Below are positions 46,307 to 55,971 of a DNA stretch of 64,000 nt, piece after piece (the first letter of the stretch is position 1; each line of letters begins with the position of its first letter). The stretch lies in NCBI RefSeq assembly GCF_001657485.1, contig NZ_LXFU01000030.1, forward strand, positions 1 to 64,000, read 5' to 3'. A program made the position numbers and the translations under genes. This stretch comes from Rhizobium sp. WYCCWR10014 (GTDB lineage Bacteria; Pseudomonadota; Alphaproteobacteria; Rhizobiales; Rhizobiaceae). The notes below the pieces were generated by a model. The model had not been told where the DNA came from, did no database searches, and worked only from the letters and a program-made list of their open reading frames with translations.

Positions 46307-48065
46307 TGCCGTGTCTCCCCAAAACCGTGGTCATCACGCGTCGCAGCTCGGCTGACGGATCTTCAACGATCGCTTCACTTCGCCAGGCGACATGATGGTC
46401 GGGACGCACGAGGAGGACGCCGCTGTCTCGAATTTCGCGCATATTCGCCCAGTCGCCGGCGAAGTCCTGCCAGGGTTGACGTGGACCGATCAGGTGTGCG
46501 GCAATATCGATGCCCAGTTCCTTCCCAAGGGTTCGGGCGGCCTCGATCCAGCCCTGCCCGCCAATGCCGGTGAGCACGGTAAACTTGCCATGTCCGGCAA
46601 GGTCCAGCGTCGACAGCTTTTCACCTGTCGCCGAATATACCCAGGCATGCGGCAGCCTTGCCCCTGGCCAGCTCGTCTGCTGGCAGTGCAGTTCCGGATC
46701 CCTGGCGAAGGCCGGTTCCGCCTGGCCATCCGTTACGATCGCGCCGGATCGATAGCGCTGGTTCATCTCGACGCCATGGCAATCGAACTCGTAGACCTTG
46801 TCGGCAATCGCCTTGCGGATCGCGGCCCGTTGCTCCTCGGCCGCGACAGTGTTGTTGCAGCGGGCATCCATGTTCTGTTGCATCTTCACCGGATCAATCG
46901 AATCAAGCAGACCAAGCGCCTTGAAAATCGGCCCGAACTCTTCGATCGACTTGTTGGCGCGGGTGACGATCTGCTTGGCGACAGGCGCTCGCTCATCCTG
47001 ATAGCTATCGAGAAGCCTCGGGTCAGCGGTGCCCTTGAGGACGAAAGCCAGCTTCCATGCGAGGTTGAATGCATCCTGGATCGAGGTGTTCGAGCCGAGC
47101 CCGTTTGACGGCGGATGGCGGTGGGTGGCGTCGCCCATGCAGAAGACGCGGCCATTCGACATTGACGTGGCGTACATATTGTTGACGGTCCAGGTCGAGA
47201 CCGACTTGATGGTCATCTCGAGATCGGGATCGCCGACCAGGTCGCGCACGACCTTCTTCGCATGCGCTTCATCCACCGAAGGGGGTGGCTGATTGATATC
47301 GTAACCCCAGACGATCAGCCATTCGTCCCAGGGCCTGACCATACGCACCAGCCCCATGCCGATGCCGCCGACATCAGCACCCGGCTGCAGCACCCAATAA
47401 AGCACCGAGGGACGATGGGCGACCAGTCGCGACAGATCGGCCTTGAACAGAATGTTCATCGAACCGGCAACACCCATCTTGCCTTCGAATGTGAGGCCCG
47501 CATGTTCCGCAACCTTGGAATTGCCGCCATCGGCACCGACCAGATACTTTGATCGGACGGTAAATTCCTTGCCGGTCAGCCGGTCGAGACAGGTTGTCAT
47601 GACCCCGTCTTCGTCCTGCGCATGGCTCAGATATTCCGTCGACATGCGCGATTGGCTGCCACGCGAACAGGCCGTCTTGAACAGCAGCGGCTCCATGAAG
47701 GTCTGCGGCAGATCGTTCATATGAGCCGGCGATGACAGCTGGTGCTCGGCGCGCGATAGCGGATGTTTGCCCCAGCTCTTCATCCGGCCAATCTCCTCCC
47801 CGGTGAGCGAGGTGCAGAACACGTTCTCGCCCATCAGGTCTTGCTCAGCCGCGAACATATAAGCCTCGTCCTCCACATCGCGACCGAGATCACGCAGCAC
47901 TTCCATGGTGCGCTGGTTGGTGATGTGGGCGCGCGGCGTGCTGGCGAGCCAGCGGTAGCGGTTGATCACCAGGTTCTCGACCCCGTAGGACGAGAGCAGT
48001 GCGGCGGTGGCGGAGCCTGCCGGGCCGGTGCCGATGATGAGTACGTCAGTGGTAATGTCAGCCAT
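46299..48065 (-). CDS. FAD-dependent aromatic monooxygenase (TfdB/phenol hydroxylase type)
   Basis: The 588-residue protein has the FAD fingerprint GTGPAGSATAAL at the N-terminus, the DG motif YLVGADGGNSKVAEHAG and the GD motif FCMGDATHRHPPSNGLG, in the order of class A flavin hydroxylases; the C-terminal thioredoxin-like extension fits the TfdB/phenol 2-monooxygenase group. Beside hydroxyquinol dioxygenases it probably hydroxylates resorcinol or a chlorinated phenol to hydroxyquinol. The start overlaps livM by 8 bp. Confidence 0.9.
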   Translation of the reverse strand: MADITTDVLIIGTGPAGSATAALLSSYGVENLVINRYRWLASTPRAHITNQRTMEVLRDLGRDVEDEAYMFAAEQDLMGENVFCTSLTGEEIGRMKSWGKHPLSRAEHQLSSPAHMNDLPQTFMEPLLFKTACSRGSQSRMSTEYLSHAQDEDGVMTTCLDRLTGKEFTVRSKYLVGADGGNSKVAEHAGLTFEGKMGVAGSMNILFKADLSRLVAHRPSVLYWVLQPGADVGGIGMGLVRMVRPWDEWLIVWGYDINQPPPSVDEAHAKKVVRDLVGDPDLEMTIKSVSTWTVNNMYATSMSNGRVFCMGDATHRHPPSNGLGSNTSIQDAFNLAWKLAFVLKGTADPRLLDSYQDERAPVAKQIVTRANKSIEEFGPIFKALGLLDSIDPVKMQQNMDARCNNTVAAEEQRAAIRKAIADKVYEFDCHGVEMNQRYRSGAIVTDGQAEPAFARDPELHCQQTSWPGARLPHAWVYSATGEKLSTLDLAGHGKFTVLTGIGGQGWIEAARTLGKELGIDIAAHLIGPRQPWQDFAGDWANMREIRDSGVLLVRPDHHVAWRSEAIVEDPSAELRRVMTTVLGRHGND

Positions 48066-49143
48066 GAGGCCCTCCCCTATGCGTGAGATTGAGTGGCCCG
48101 CCCTTCAGGACGCGGCGAACCGGAAAAAGCTGGATATCGGTGCGCTCGGAGAACAAACCCCAGAGGCCGCGCGGCGCGAGAAGCATAGTGGCGATGCCGA
48201 GAAGGCCGAGCACCAGCAGGTACCAGGAGCCGTAGTCGGCCAACAGGTTCTGTAAGAGAAAGAAGATGATGACGCCGAGGATCGGTCCCTCGATCGTCCC
48301 GATACCGCCGATCACGACGATGAAGATGACATAGGCCGTCCAGTCGGTGACCGAGAAGGCTGCGTCCGGCGAGATGCGGGCCTTCTGCACGTAGATCAAC
48401 GCCCCGGCGATGCCCGTCATGAAGGCGGTGGCGAGATAAACCAACATCTTCATCCGCCGCGCATCGACGCCGACGGCGCGGGCGGCCTGTTCGTTGTCAC
48501 GGACGGCCGCGAGACCGAGGCCCTGCTTGCTGCGCAGAAGTCCATAGATGAAGCCGATTGTGGCGACAACGAGGATCAGCGCCATCCAGTAAGTCAGCGC
48601 ATCGCCCGCCTCAGAAGCTTTCATGCCGAAGAGGTCGCGCATCGCGCCGACACCCATCATCTCACGCGTCGCATCGCGCGGCAGCGAGGTGCCGGTGCCG
48701 CCGCCGAGCGCCTTCCACTGGGCCAGCAGCAGCCGCACGACCTCGGCCACCACCCAGGTGCCGATGGCAAAATAGGGACCGTAGAGACGGAAGGTGAAGA
48801 AGGCCGTGGGAATGGCAAGGGCAACCGAAAACACGCCGGCAATCAGAATGGCCGCGATCGGATCGAAGCCGAACAGGATGACGCAGCCGAACATAGTGTA
48901 GGCGCCGAAGCCGACGAAGGCCTGCTGGCCGACCGAGATCAGCCCGGCATAACCGGCAAGCAGGTTCCAGTTCTGCGCCAGCACCAGCATGGTGAGGATG
49001 AAGAACAGGTCCTGAATGACGCCGCGCGAGACAATGAAGGGTGCGGCGAAGGCAAGCAGCAAGAGAGCAATCACTGCCACGGCGGACAATGCTGATGCCC
49101 TGGTGCGTGTCTCGACGGTGAAGGATGGAATGGCCATGGTCAT
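48058..49143 (-). CDS. livM: Branched-chain-type ABC permease LivM
   Basis: The 361-residue protein has multiple membrane helices and the LivM motif RMKMLVYLATAFMTGIAGAL. It pairs with LivH in a high-affinity importer. GAGGTG lies upstream of ATG 49143. In this operon the importer probably takes up the aromatic substrate rather than amino acids, as in other hydroxybenzoate clusters; this is inferred from context. Confidence 0.92.
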   Translation of the reverse strand: MTMAIPSFTVETRTRASALSAVAVIALLLLAFAAPFIVSRGVIQDLFFILTMLVLAQNWNLLAGYAGLISVGQQAFVGFGAYTMFGCVILFGFDPIAAILIAGVFSVALAIPTAFFTFRLYGPYFAIGTWVVAEVVRLLLAQWKALGGGTGTSLPRDATREMMGVGAMRDLFGMKASEAGDALTYWMALILVVATIGFIYGLLRSKQGLGLAAVRDNEQAARAVGVDARRMKMLVYLATAFMTGIAGALIYVQKARISPDAAFSVTDWTAYVIFIVVIGGIGTIEGPILGVIIFFLLQNLLADYGSWYLLVLGLLGIATMLLAPRGLWGLFSERTDIQLFPVRRVLKGGPLNLTHRGGPHG

Positions 49144-49152
49144 CGATGCACC

Positions 49153-50016
49153 TCAATCCACTGCGCGCGGGAAAAGGCCGCGCGGTCTGAACAGGAGAAC
49201 GGCGAGGAATGCCAGATGACCGGCAAGGATCTGCCACTCCGGATTGATTGCGGCACCCACCGTCTGGGCAACGCCCAGGATGATGCCGCCGGCAAGCGTG
49301 CCCCAGAGCGACCCAAGCCCGCCGATGATTACCACTTCGAAGGCGTAGATCAGCCGCGCCGGCCCGGAGGTCGGATCGAAATTGGCGCGCGTCCCGAGAT
49401 AGAGGGCGGCGATCGTCACCACGACCATGGCAAGCCCCGTCGCCATGGCGAAGATGCGTTGCGGCCGAATTCCCATCAGCCCTGCCGTCACCGGATCGTC
49501 CGAGGTCGCCCGGAAGGCGCGGCCAACGGATGTGCGATAGATCAGCTGATTGAGGCAGATGATGACGGCGACGGCCGAAATGAAGGTCATCAGCGGCATG
49601 ATGCCGGCGGTGACCGGGCCGAGATTGACGGAGGCGCTTTCTAGGCTGCCGGCAAAGACGCGGCGGCTATCGGCGGAAAATCCCTCGAGCAGGGCGTTCT
49701 GGATCACGACCGACAGCCCGAAGGTGACGAGCAGCGGAGGCAGGATATCCTTGCCGAGCGTGCGGTTGAGCAGGAAATATTGCAGGCCCCAGCCGATGGC
49801 AAACATCAATGGCGCCGCGATTGCGGCAGCCACGAAGGGATTGAGCCCGAGCGTCGTCACCAGGATCAAGATCAAGAAGGCAGCAAGCACGATCAGGTCG
49901 CCATGGGCGAGGTTGACCAGCCGCATGATGCCGAAGACGAGGCTCAAGCCGGCCGCAAACAGCGCGTAAAGCCCGCCGAGCAGCACGCCCTGGAGAATGG
50001 TATCAAGCCAGTTCAT
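49153..50016 (-). CDS. livH: Branched-chain-type ABC permease LivH
   Basis: The 287-residue protein has eight or so membrane segments, with LFAAGLSLVFGIMRLVNLAH near the start and the loop GRAFRATSDDPVTAGLMGI. It overlaps the livF stop by 14 bp and is 9 bp from livM. Confidence 0.93.
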   Translation of the reverse strand: MNWLDTILQGVLLGGLYALFAAGLSLVFGIMRLVNLAHGDLIVLAAFLILILVTTLGLNPFVAAAIAAPLMFAIGWGLQYFLLNRTLGKDILPPLLVTFGLSVVIQNALLEGFSADSRRVFAGSLESASVNLGPVTAGIMPLMTFISAVAVIICLNQLIYRTSVGRAFRATSDDPVTAGLMGIRPQRIFAMATGLAMVVVTIAALYLGTRANFDPTSGPARLIYAFEVVIIGGLGSLWGTLAGGIILGVAQTVGAAINPEWQILAGHLAFLAVLLFRPRGLFPRAVD

Positions 50017-50722
50017 GGTGATCCGTCCCGAAATAGGCCCTGTGGATGTCGTCGCGGCTGAGGTCTGAGGCGCGGCCGGAAAGCGTCACGCGCCCCTCCA
50101 TCATGCAGTAGACGCGGTCGGCCACCTTCAGCGCCTGAGCAATATCCTGTTCGACGATGACGATCGAAGCGCCGGTCTCGCGGATCCTGGGAAAGGCGGC
50201 GTATATATCGCGGACCACGACCGGGGCGAGGCCGAGGCTGATCTCGTCGCAGAGCAGTAGCGCCGGATTGGACATCAGCCCGCGACCGATCGCCACCATT
50301 TGCTGTTGCCCGCCGGAAAGTGCCGTTGCCGGATTATTGCGCCGCTCCTTCAGGATCGGGAAAAGCACGAAGATGCTTTCGAGAGTCCACGGGCCGTCGA
50401 CCTTGCGGCCATAATTGCCGATCAGCAGGTTTTCCTCGACGCTTAACGACGGGAAGAGTTTCCGACCTTCCGGCACCATGGCGACGCCGCGCGCCAGAAT
50501 GTCCGGTGCCGGCAGTGCGCCGATCGGTTCGTCGCGATAGAGGATCGACGCCGGCGCATTGGTGAGCTCGCCTGAGACAGAGCGCATCAGTGTCGTCTTG
50601 CCGGCCCCGTTGGCGCCAATGATGGCGATGGTCTCGCCGGCGCCGACGATGATATCGATGCCAAATAGCGCCTGGAAATCGCCGTAGGAGGCGGTCAAGC
50701 CTCTGGTTTCGAGAAGCGCCAT
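50003..50722 (-). CDS. livF: Branched-chain-type ABC ATPase LivF
   Basis: The 239-residue protein has Walker A GANGAGKTT, signature ALSGGQQQMVAIGRGLM and Walker B LLLCDEISLGLAP. It is one of the two ATPases of the importer. The start shares one base with the livG stop. Confidence 0.94.
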   Translation of the reverse strand: MALLETRGLTASYGDFQALFGIDIIVGAGETIAIIGANGAGKTTLMRSVSGELTNAPASILYRDEPIGALPAPDILARGVAMVPEGRKLFPSLSVEENLLIGNYGRKVDGPWTLESIFVLFPILKERRNNPATALSGGQQQMVAIGRGLMSNPALLLCDEISLGLAPVVVRDIYAAFPRIRETGASIVIVEQDIAQALKVADRVYCMMEGRVTLSGRASDLSRDDIHRAYFGTDHHELA

Positions 50723-51447
50723 CAGATCTCGACCCCCAGATAGATTTCACGCACATCGCGCGACGCCATGATGTCCTCGGGCTTGCCGATGCCGATGACC
50801 TTGCCGAAATGCAGCACCAGCAGCCGCTCGACGACGGAATTCAGCGCGTGCAGCACGTGCTCGATCCAGATGACGGCAACGCCGCGCGCGTGAATGGCGC
50901 GGATGGTGGCCACCAGCGACCGGCACTCGCCCTCGGTCAGTCCACCGGCGATTTCATCGAGCAACAGCAGCTTCGGTTCCGTCGCCAGCGCCCGGGCCAG
51001 TTCCAGCCGCTTGCGTTGCAGCAGCGACAGGCTTCCGGCCAGCACATTCGCCTGATCGATCAGCCCGGTATCCACCAGGATTTCGGCGCAGCGGTCCGAC
51101 ACCTCGGCCTCGCGTCGCCGCGAGCCGAAGGCGCCGGCGACCAGGAGGTTTTCGAAAACCGTCAGCTTTTCGAACGGCTGCGGGATCTGGAAGGTGCGGC
51201 CCATTCCCGCAAGGCAGCGCGCCATCGGCGGCGTGCGCGTCACGTCGCTGCCGAGAAAGCGGATGCTGCCGCTGTCGGCGGGGATATTGCCGGTGATCAG
51301 ATTGAACAGCGTCGACTTGCCGGCGCCGTTCGGCCCGATAATCCCCAGCGCCTCGCCTTCACCGACGGCAAAGGAAATCTGCTCGGCGACGGTCAATGCG
51401 CCGAATTTCTTCGAGACCTGATCCAGTTCGAGAATTGCCAAACCCAT
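50722..51447 (-). CDS. livG: Branched-chain-type ABC ATPase LivG
   Basis: The protein has Walker A GPNGAGKST, signature LSLLQRKRLELARAL and Walker B LLLLDEIAGGLTEGE. The signature motif is LSLLQ rather than LSGGQ, a common LivG variation. GGGAGGA lies only one base before ATG 51447, so TTG 51441, giving the family-like AILELDQVSKKFG, may be the true start. Confidence 0.92.
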   Translation of the reverse strand: MGLAILELDQVSKKFGALTVAEQISFAVGEGEALGIIGPNGAGKSTLFNLITGNIPADSGSIRFLGSDVTRTPPMARCLAGMGRTFQIPQPFEKLTVFENLLVAGAFGSRRREAEVSDRCAEILVDTGLIDQANVLAGSLSLLQRKRLELARALATEPKLLLLDEIAGGLTEGECRSLVATIRAIHARGVAVIWIEHVLHALNSVVERLLVLHFGKVIGIGKPEDIMASRDVREIYLGVEI

Positions 51448-51493
51448 TCCTCCCAGAAACAGGCGGGGCCTCTAGAGGGCCCCGCGCCCAAAA

Positions 51494-52773
51494 TCAGGCG
51501 ATTGCTTCCATCTTGCCGCCGACCGGAATGTTCGGCGCCGTCTTGTTGTCAGTGATGACGAGATCGTAGCCGCCGCCGTCTTTGAGCCGCCACTGTCCGC
51601 CGACGAGCGGCGTCTTGGCGATGTTCTTGGCGGCAAAGGGAGGCAGACCCCTGCCGTCCCAGGCGATCGGCCCGACCAGCGTATCGAGCTTGGTCGCGGC
51701 AATCGCCTGCGCGACGGCATCCCCGTCTGTCGGATCTCCGGCCCGCTTCATCGCATCCACCGCCAGTTCGAACAGCGCATGGGCAAAGCCGATCGGCTGC
51801 GTCCAGGGCCTGTTGGTCGCCTTGGTGAAGGCGTCTGCCACCTGTGCTGTACTTTCCCCCGTCAAGGACGACTTGAACGGATGGCTCGGCGTCCACCAGA
51901 CTTCAGACGACAGATTATGCCCTGCACTGCCGAGCGCCTCGACGGTCTGCGGGAAAAGCAGCGCCTTGCCGATCGAGGCGATCTTCGGTGCGAAACCTGC
52001 TGCTTGGCCTGGTTCCAGAAGGTGGTGAAATCAGGCGGAATCACCACGCCGGTGATGATTTCGCACTGGCCCGACTTGAAGGCGTTGATCTGTGCGGAGA
52101 AATCATCCGTCATATTCTGGTAGCGGCCGGGGTCGATCAGGCCATAGCCCATCTTTTCCAGCACCGGCGGGAAGCCAACGACCTTGTCTCCCCAGGCATT
52201 GCCGTCGCCGTCATTTGGGAAGAGACCGCCAACCTTCTTGTTGGTTTCGATCTGCGCCCACATGTTGGTGAAAACCGAGATGACGTCCTCGAGACCCCAG
52301 AAGAAGTGATAGGCGTAGTTGAATGGTTTCCAGGACGTGGGGTCACCGGGATTGCCCTGCTGGCCGATGAACCAAGGTTGCCAGGGCGCGACCGTCGAAA
52401 TGCAGGGCATTTCCTCGGCCTCGCAGGTGGTCGCCACCGGATTGGTGGTCTCCGGCGTCGACGCGACGAGGATCAGGTCCACCTCATCGGTGACGATCAG
52501 TTCCTTGGCGACCTCCGCTGCCCGGTTCGGATTGGATTGGCTGTCCTTGACGACGACCTCATAGTTGAGCCCCTTCGATTTGGTGACTGCCAGAAAACTG
52601 TCGATGATGAATTTGTCGGCCTCACCGAAGGCGGCAAGCGGCCCCGTCTGCGGGCTGACATAACCAAGCTTGATCGCAGCATTCTGTGCGATCGCGGGGG
52701 CGGCAAGCCCGGATGTCGCCACCAGTGCCCCGGTGGCGGCCGTCGTCTTCAGAAAATCGCGTCTCGTAAACAT
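51494..52773 (-). pseudogene. Liv-type periplasmic binding protein, single frameshift
   Basis: From ATG 52773 (GGAGGAAAC ribosome site) the protein has a Tat-like signal (TRRDFLKTTAATGALVATSG) and a periplasmic-binding fold (AAIKLGYVSPQTGPLAAFGE). After FWNQAKQQ near 52000 the frame is lost; the remainder (AGFAPKIASIGKALLFPQTV to the stop at 51494) continues in another frame, as if one G were missing. The full product would be about 425 residues. As written the importer lacks a binding protein, unless the shift is a sequencing error. Confidence 0.85.
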
Positions 52774-52826
52774 GTTTCCTCCTCCCATTTTTTCTCCTCC
52801 CAGAGAGCGTGATGTCTGCCGTCGAC

Positions 52827-53885
52827 TCATGCCGGCCGTTTGCCCTCCCAGGCATCCTGCAGAAGAGCACGAACGGACTTCCGGTCGATCGGCCTTGGAT
52901 TCCAGTAGGGATTTTCGGTAGCCATCTCGGCTGCGCGATCGAGATCGGCTTCGCTGAGGCCGAGACCCTTCAGCGCCAGCGGTGAACCGATCTGCCTGGC
53001 GAAATCCCAAAGCCCGCCGCCGACCGAGCCGCCGAAGATATCGGCGACCGGCGACAGAAGCTCCGGCACGGCTGCGGCATTGTAGGCGGCGGTGTGCGGC
53101 AGCATGATCGCATGCGTGTCGGCATGCGGCGTATCGAAAGCGCCGCCCAGCGTGTGGCAGATCTTGTGGTGCAGTGCCATGCCGACCGTGCCGAGCACGG
53201 TGCCGCAGAGCCAGGCGCCGTAGAGCGCATCGGCGCGGACATCGGCAGCCCGCGGCACAGCAACGATGTCAGGCAGGCTGCTCTTGAACGCCCGCAGCCC
53301 CTCGGCCGCCATCAGTGTTGAAATTGGATTGCGATCCTGCGCGTAGAGCGCCTCGACCGCATGGGCCATGGCATTCAGCCCCGAGGTGATGCTCATGCTA
53401 ACAGGCAGGCCAAGCGTCAGCGCCGGGTCGTAGATCACCACCTCGGGCAGGATGCTCGCATGGCGCACGGTGGTCTTTCGCCCGCCCTCCGTTTGGCCGA
53501 GGATTGGCGTCACCTCAGATCCGGCATAGGTCGTCGGGATGACGATTTGCGGAAGATCCGTGCGATAGGCGATTGCCTTGCCAAGCCCGGTGGTCGAGCC
53601 GCCGCCGAGCGAAACGACGCAATCGGCCTGCGTACGGAGAACCACATCCATCGCCTCTTCGGTGACATCGACTGGAGTGTGCATGACGGCCCCGCCAAAG
53701 ACGCCGACGGCGAGAGAGCCCAGCCGCGCGGCCAGCGCTTCGGCATCGGCCTTTTGTTGCGGCGTCGAGAGGACGAGCGCCTTGGCGCATCCGAGCTTTT
53801 CCACCCACTCGCCGGCGGCAGCGCACTGGCCTTCGCCGAAGACGATATGGGCAGGGCTGCCACTGTAGATGAAAGTCCGGCTCAT
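52827..53885 (-). CDS. Maleylacetate reductase (iron-containing alcohol dehydrogenase family)
   Basis: The 352-residue protein has the nucleotide-binding CVVSLGGGSTTGLGKAIA, the TTYAGSEVTPILGQTE motif typical of maleylacetate reductases, and the metal-site stretch ALHHKICHTLGGAFDTPHAD. It reduces maleylacetate to 3-oxoadipate. ATG 53885 overlaps the upstream dioxygenase stop (ATGA). Confidence 0.94.
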   Translation of the reverse strand: MSRTFIYSGSPAHIVFGEGQCAAAGEWVEKLGCAKALVLSTPQQKADAEALAARLGSLAVGVFGGAVMHTPVDVTEEAMDVVLRTQADCVVSLGGGSTTGLGKAIAYRTDLPQIVIPTTYAGSEVTPILGQTEGGRKTTVRHASILPEVVIYDPALTLGLPVSMSITSGLNAMAHAVEALYAQDRNPISTLMAAEGLRAFKSSLPDIVAVPRAADVRADALYGAWLCGTVLGTVGMALHHKICHTLGGAFDTPHADTHAIMLPHTAAYNAAAVPELLSPVADIFGGSVGGGLWDFARQIGSPLALKGLGLSEADLDRAAEMATENPYWNPRPIDRKSVRALLQDAWEGKRPA

Positions 53886-54745
53886 GTCCCGGCTCCCCTC
53901 CTGGCGCGGACCATGATGAAAGTCAGTTTCAACAACCATCCCTTGCCCTGCTGCTCGAAGGTTCGCACCAACTCGGGTTTGACGGCGAAGATCGCGTCTT
54001 CGGCCAGATGCGGATCGCTGCCGTCATAGATATGCGTGGTGACCGTCTCGAACTCCGGCGCCTTGATCATGAAATGAAGATGCGCGGGGCGGCACAACGG
54101 ATAGCCCGCCTGCCGTAGGAGCTTTCCCACGGGACCATCATCGGGCACGCCATAGCCGCATGGCTTGATGGTCCGATAGTGGAAACGTCCGTCCGTATCC
54201 GTGCGAAAGCAGCCGCGCAGGTTGAATTCTGGCTGCAGGTCCGGTTGCTGGTTTTCGTAGAACCCTTGCGCATTGGCCTGCCAAGTGATGATCTCGGCAT
54301 TTGCGATGGGATCACCATCGAGATCCTGCACGCGGCCGAAAACGTCCAGCGTCTCGCCGATGCCATCGAGCGATATATTGCCGCCAAGCGGCAGTTGCGG
54401 AACGTCGGCGCGGAAGAAAGGTCCGCGCACGGTGTTGGGTGTGGCCGTCTTCGGACGGCGCGAATTGATCTCCTCGACCAGCGCCGACGCGCCGAGCAAA
54501 TCCGACAGCAGCACCCACTCCTGGCGCCGCTCGTCGCTGGCATGGCCGACGTCGGTGAGGAATTCGATCACCTTACGCCAGTCCGCCTGGGTCGGCCGCA
54601 ATTCCCGGATAAGGGCATGAAGATGCGTCACCGCAGCCGCCAGAACTTGCGGCAGGCTGTCGTCCTTCGATTGCGGAAGTCGTTGCGCGAACATGTCGTG
54701 CGAGGTGGCCTCGCTGAAATTCAGCGCCGTCGGACCCGGCATCAT
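53882..54745 (-). CDS. Intradiol ring-cleavage dioxygenase, hydroxyquinol 1,2-dioxygenase type (copy 2)
   Basis: The protein has the same two-domain layout as the 45.4-kb copy, with ligands in GFYENQQ, KPCGYGVPDDGP and PAHLHFMI. GGAGGAG before ATG 54745 is the best ribosome site; ATG 54742 follows directly. It is the first gene of the operon, divergent from the LysR gene. The two copies differ clearly through the N-terminal third, so they may prefer different catechols or hydroxyquinols. Confidence 0.92.
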   Translation of the reverse strand: MMPGPTALNFSEATSHDMFAQRLPQSKDDSLPQVLAAAVTHLHALIRELRPTQADWRKVIEFLTDVGHASDERRQEWVLLSDLLGASALVEEINSRRPKTATPNTVRGPFFRADVPQLPLGGNISLDGIGETLDVFGRVQDLDGDPIANAEIITWQANAQGFYENQQPDLQPEFNLRGCFRTDTDGRFHYRTIKPCGYGVPDDGPVGKLLRQAGYPLCRPAHLHFMIKAPEFETVTTHIYDGSDPHLAEDAIFAVKPELVRTFEQQGKGWLLKLTFIMVRARRGAGT

Positions 54746-54839
54746 GCGTCTCCTCCAGAGCATTGGCTGGTAGAGATAAATTAGCGCGATATCACGTTGC
54801 CTATGATGATTTTATTCCAATTCTATATATCATATCGTT
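54746..54839. promoter_or_regulatory. Divergent LysR-controlled promoter region
   Basis: This 94-bp AT-rich gap separates the catabolic operon from the LysR gene. It contains the partial dyad TATGAT...ATCATA spanning about 54802-54833 and several T-N11-A candidates, as expected for LysR operators. Exact promoters were not resolved. Confidence 0.5.
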
Positions 54840-55790
54840 ATGAAGATAGATGAACGACACCTTGTCCAACTGGCCGCGGTTGTCAAAACCGGCGGCGTCA
54901 CAGAAGGCGCTGCCCTGCTTGGTCTATCCCAACCAGCCGTATCGCGCACGCTTTCCATGCTGGAAGCGCGGATCGGCGAGCCGCTCTTCATCAAGGGCCG
55001 CCGTCCGCTGCAGCCGACGCCACTCGGCCGCGCCTTAGCTGACCACGGCCAGACCATGCTGTCGGCATCGCGCAAGGCGTCCGATGTCGTCGAGAGTTTC
55101 CGGGTCGGCAAGAGCGGCGTCGTGCGCGTCGGCGGCACGCCCTTTTTCATGGATGCGCTGATCGCGGGCATGATTGCCGAGTTCCAGAACCTGCATCCCG
55201 ACGTACGCATCGAGCAGACCTATGGTTATTTCCCAGACCTCCGCGCCGCGCTCAATGCCGACCAGATCGACCTTGCCATCTGTCCGATCGATATTCTCGA
55301 CGAGGGCTCCGGCCTCGAGTTTCAGCAGATCCTGCCCGGCCGCAATGTCATCGCCTGCCGGGTAACCCATCCATTGCTGCTGAAGCGGCGGCCTCAGCCG
55401 GCGCACCTGCTCGATTTCCCCTGGGTGGCGCCCCCGCCAGGCAGCCCGCTGCTCACCGACCTGCGCAGCATGCTCCTGTCTTTCGGCGCAACTGAAGTCA
55501 AGATCCGCTATTCCGGCGGCTCCCTTATGAGCGTCGTCCACTACATGAAGGCGGCCGATGCGTTGACCATCATGCCGCACAGCGTCGTCTTCGCATTGCG
55601 CAACGAAAAATCCATCACCGCCCTGCCCGTCCCCATCTCCCATCCGGAACGCGCGCTCGGTTTGCTAAAGCGTTCGGACGCACCCCGCACGCCCGCCGCC
55701 GATCACTTCGCGCGCCACATCCGCGCGGGCTTCGATAACCTCAAGCACCTGATCAAGCGGCATGAGCAGTCAGTGGTCTGGGGCTCATGA
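54840..55790 (+). CDS. LysR-family regulator of the aromatic operon
   Basis: The 316-residue protein has an N-terminal HTH (AALLGLSQPAVSRTLSMLEA) and a LysR effector-binding domain (GVVRVGGTPFFMDALIAGMI, LAICPIDILDEGSG). It is divergent from the dioxygenase gene 94 bp away, the classical arrangement for a regulator of its neighbour. The inducer is probably a pathway intermediate. Confidence 0.93.
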   Translation: MKIDERHLVQLAAVVKTGGVTEGAALLGLSQPAVSRTLSMLEARIGEPLFIKGRRPLQPTPLGRALADHGQTMLSASRKASDVVESFRVGKSGVVRVGGTPFFMDALIAGMIAEFQNLHPDVRIEQTYGYFPDLRAALNADQIDLAICPIDILDEGSGLEFQQILPGRNVIACRVTHPLLLKRRPQPAHLLDFPWVAPPPGSPLLTDLRSMLLSFGATEVKIRYSGGSLMSVVHYMKAADALTIMPHSVVFALRNEKSITALPVPISHPERALGLLKRSDAPRTPAADHFARHIRAGFDNLKHLIKRHEQSVVWGS

Positions 55791-55971
55791 GCAATATCCG
55801 AGAAACCTGCCGCGGGCCGTTGGCGCCCGTTTCACGTTCGGTCAGACCAAGGATCTCGTCGGCGGTGCGACCGGCTGCGGAGCGTCGCGTTGGTTTCATC
55901 GAGGAAGGACTGGAAAACCTGCGGGGCAGCTTGGTCATGCAGGCTTTTCATCAGTTGAAGGAAGAGACGGC

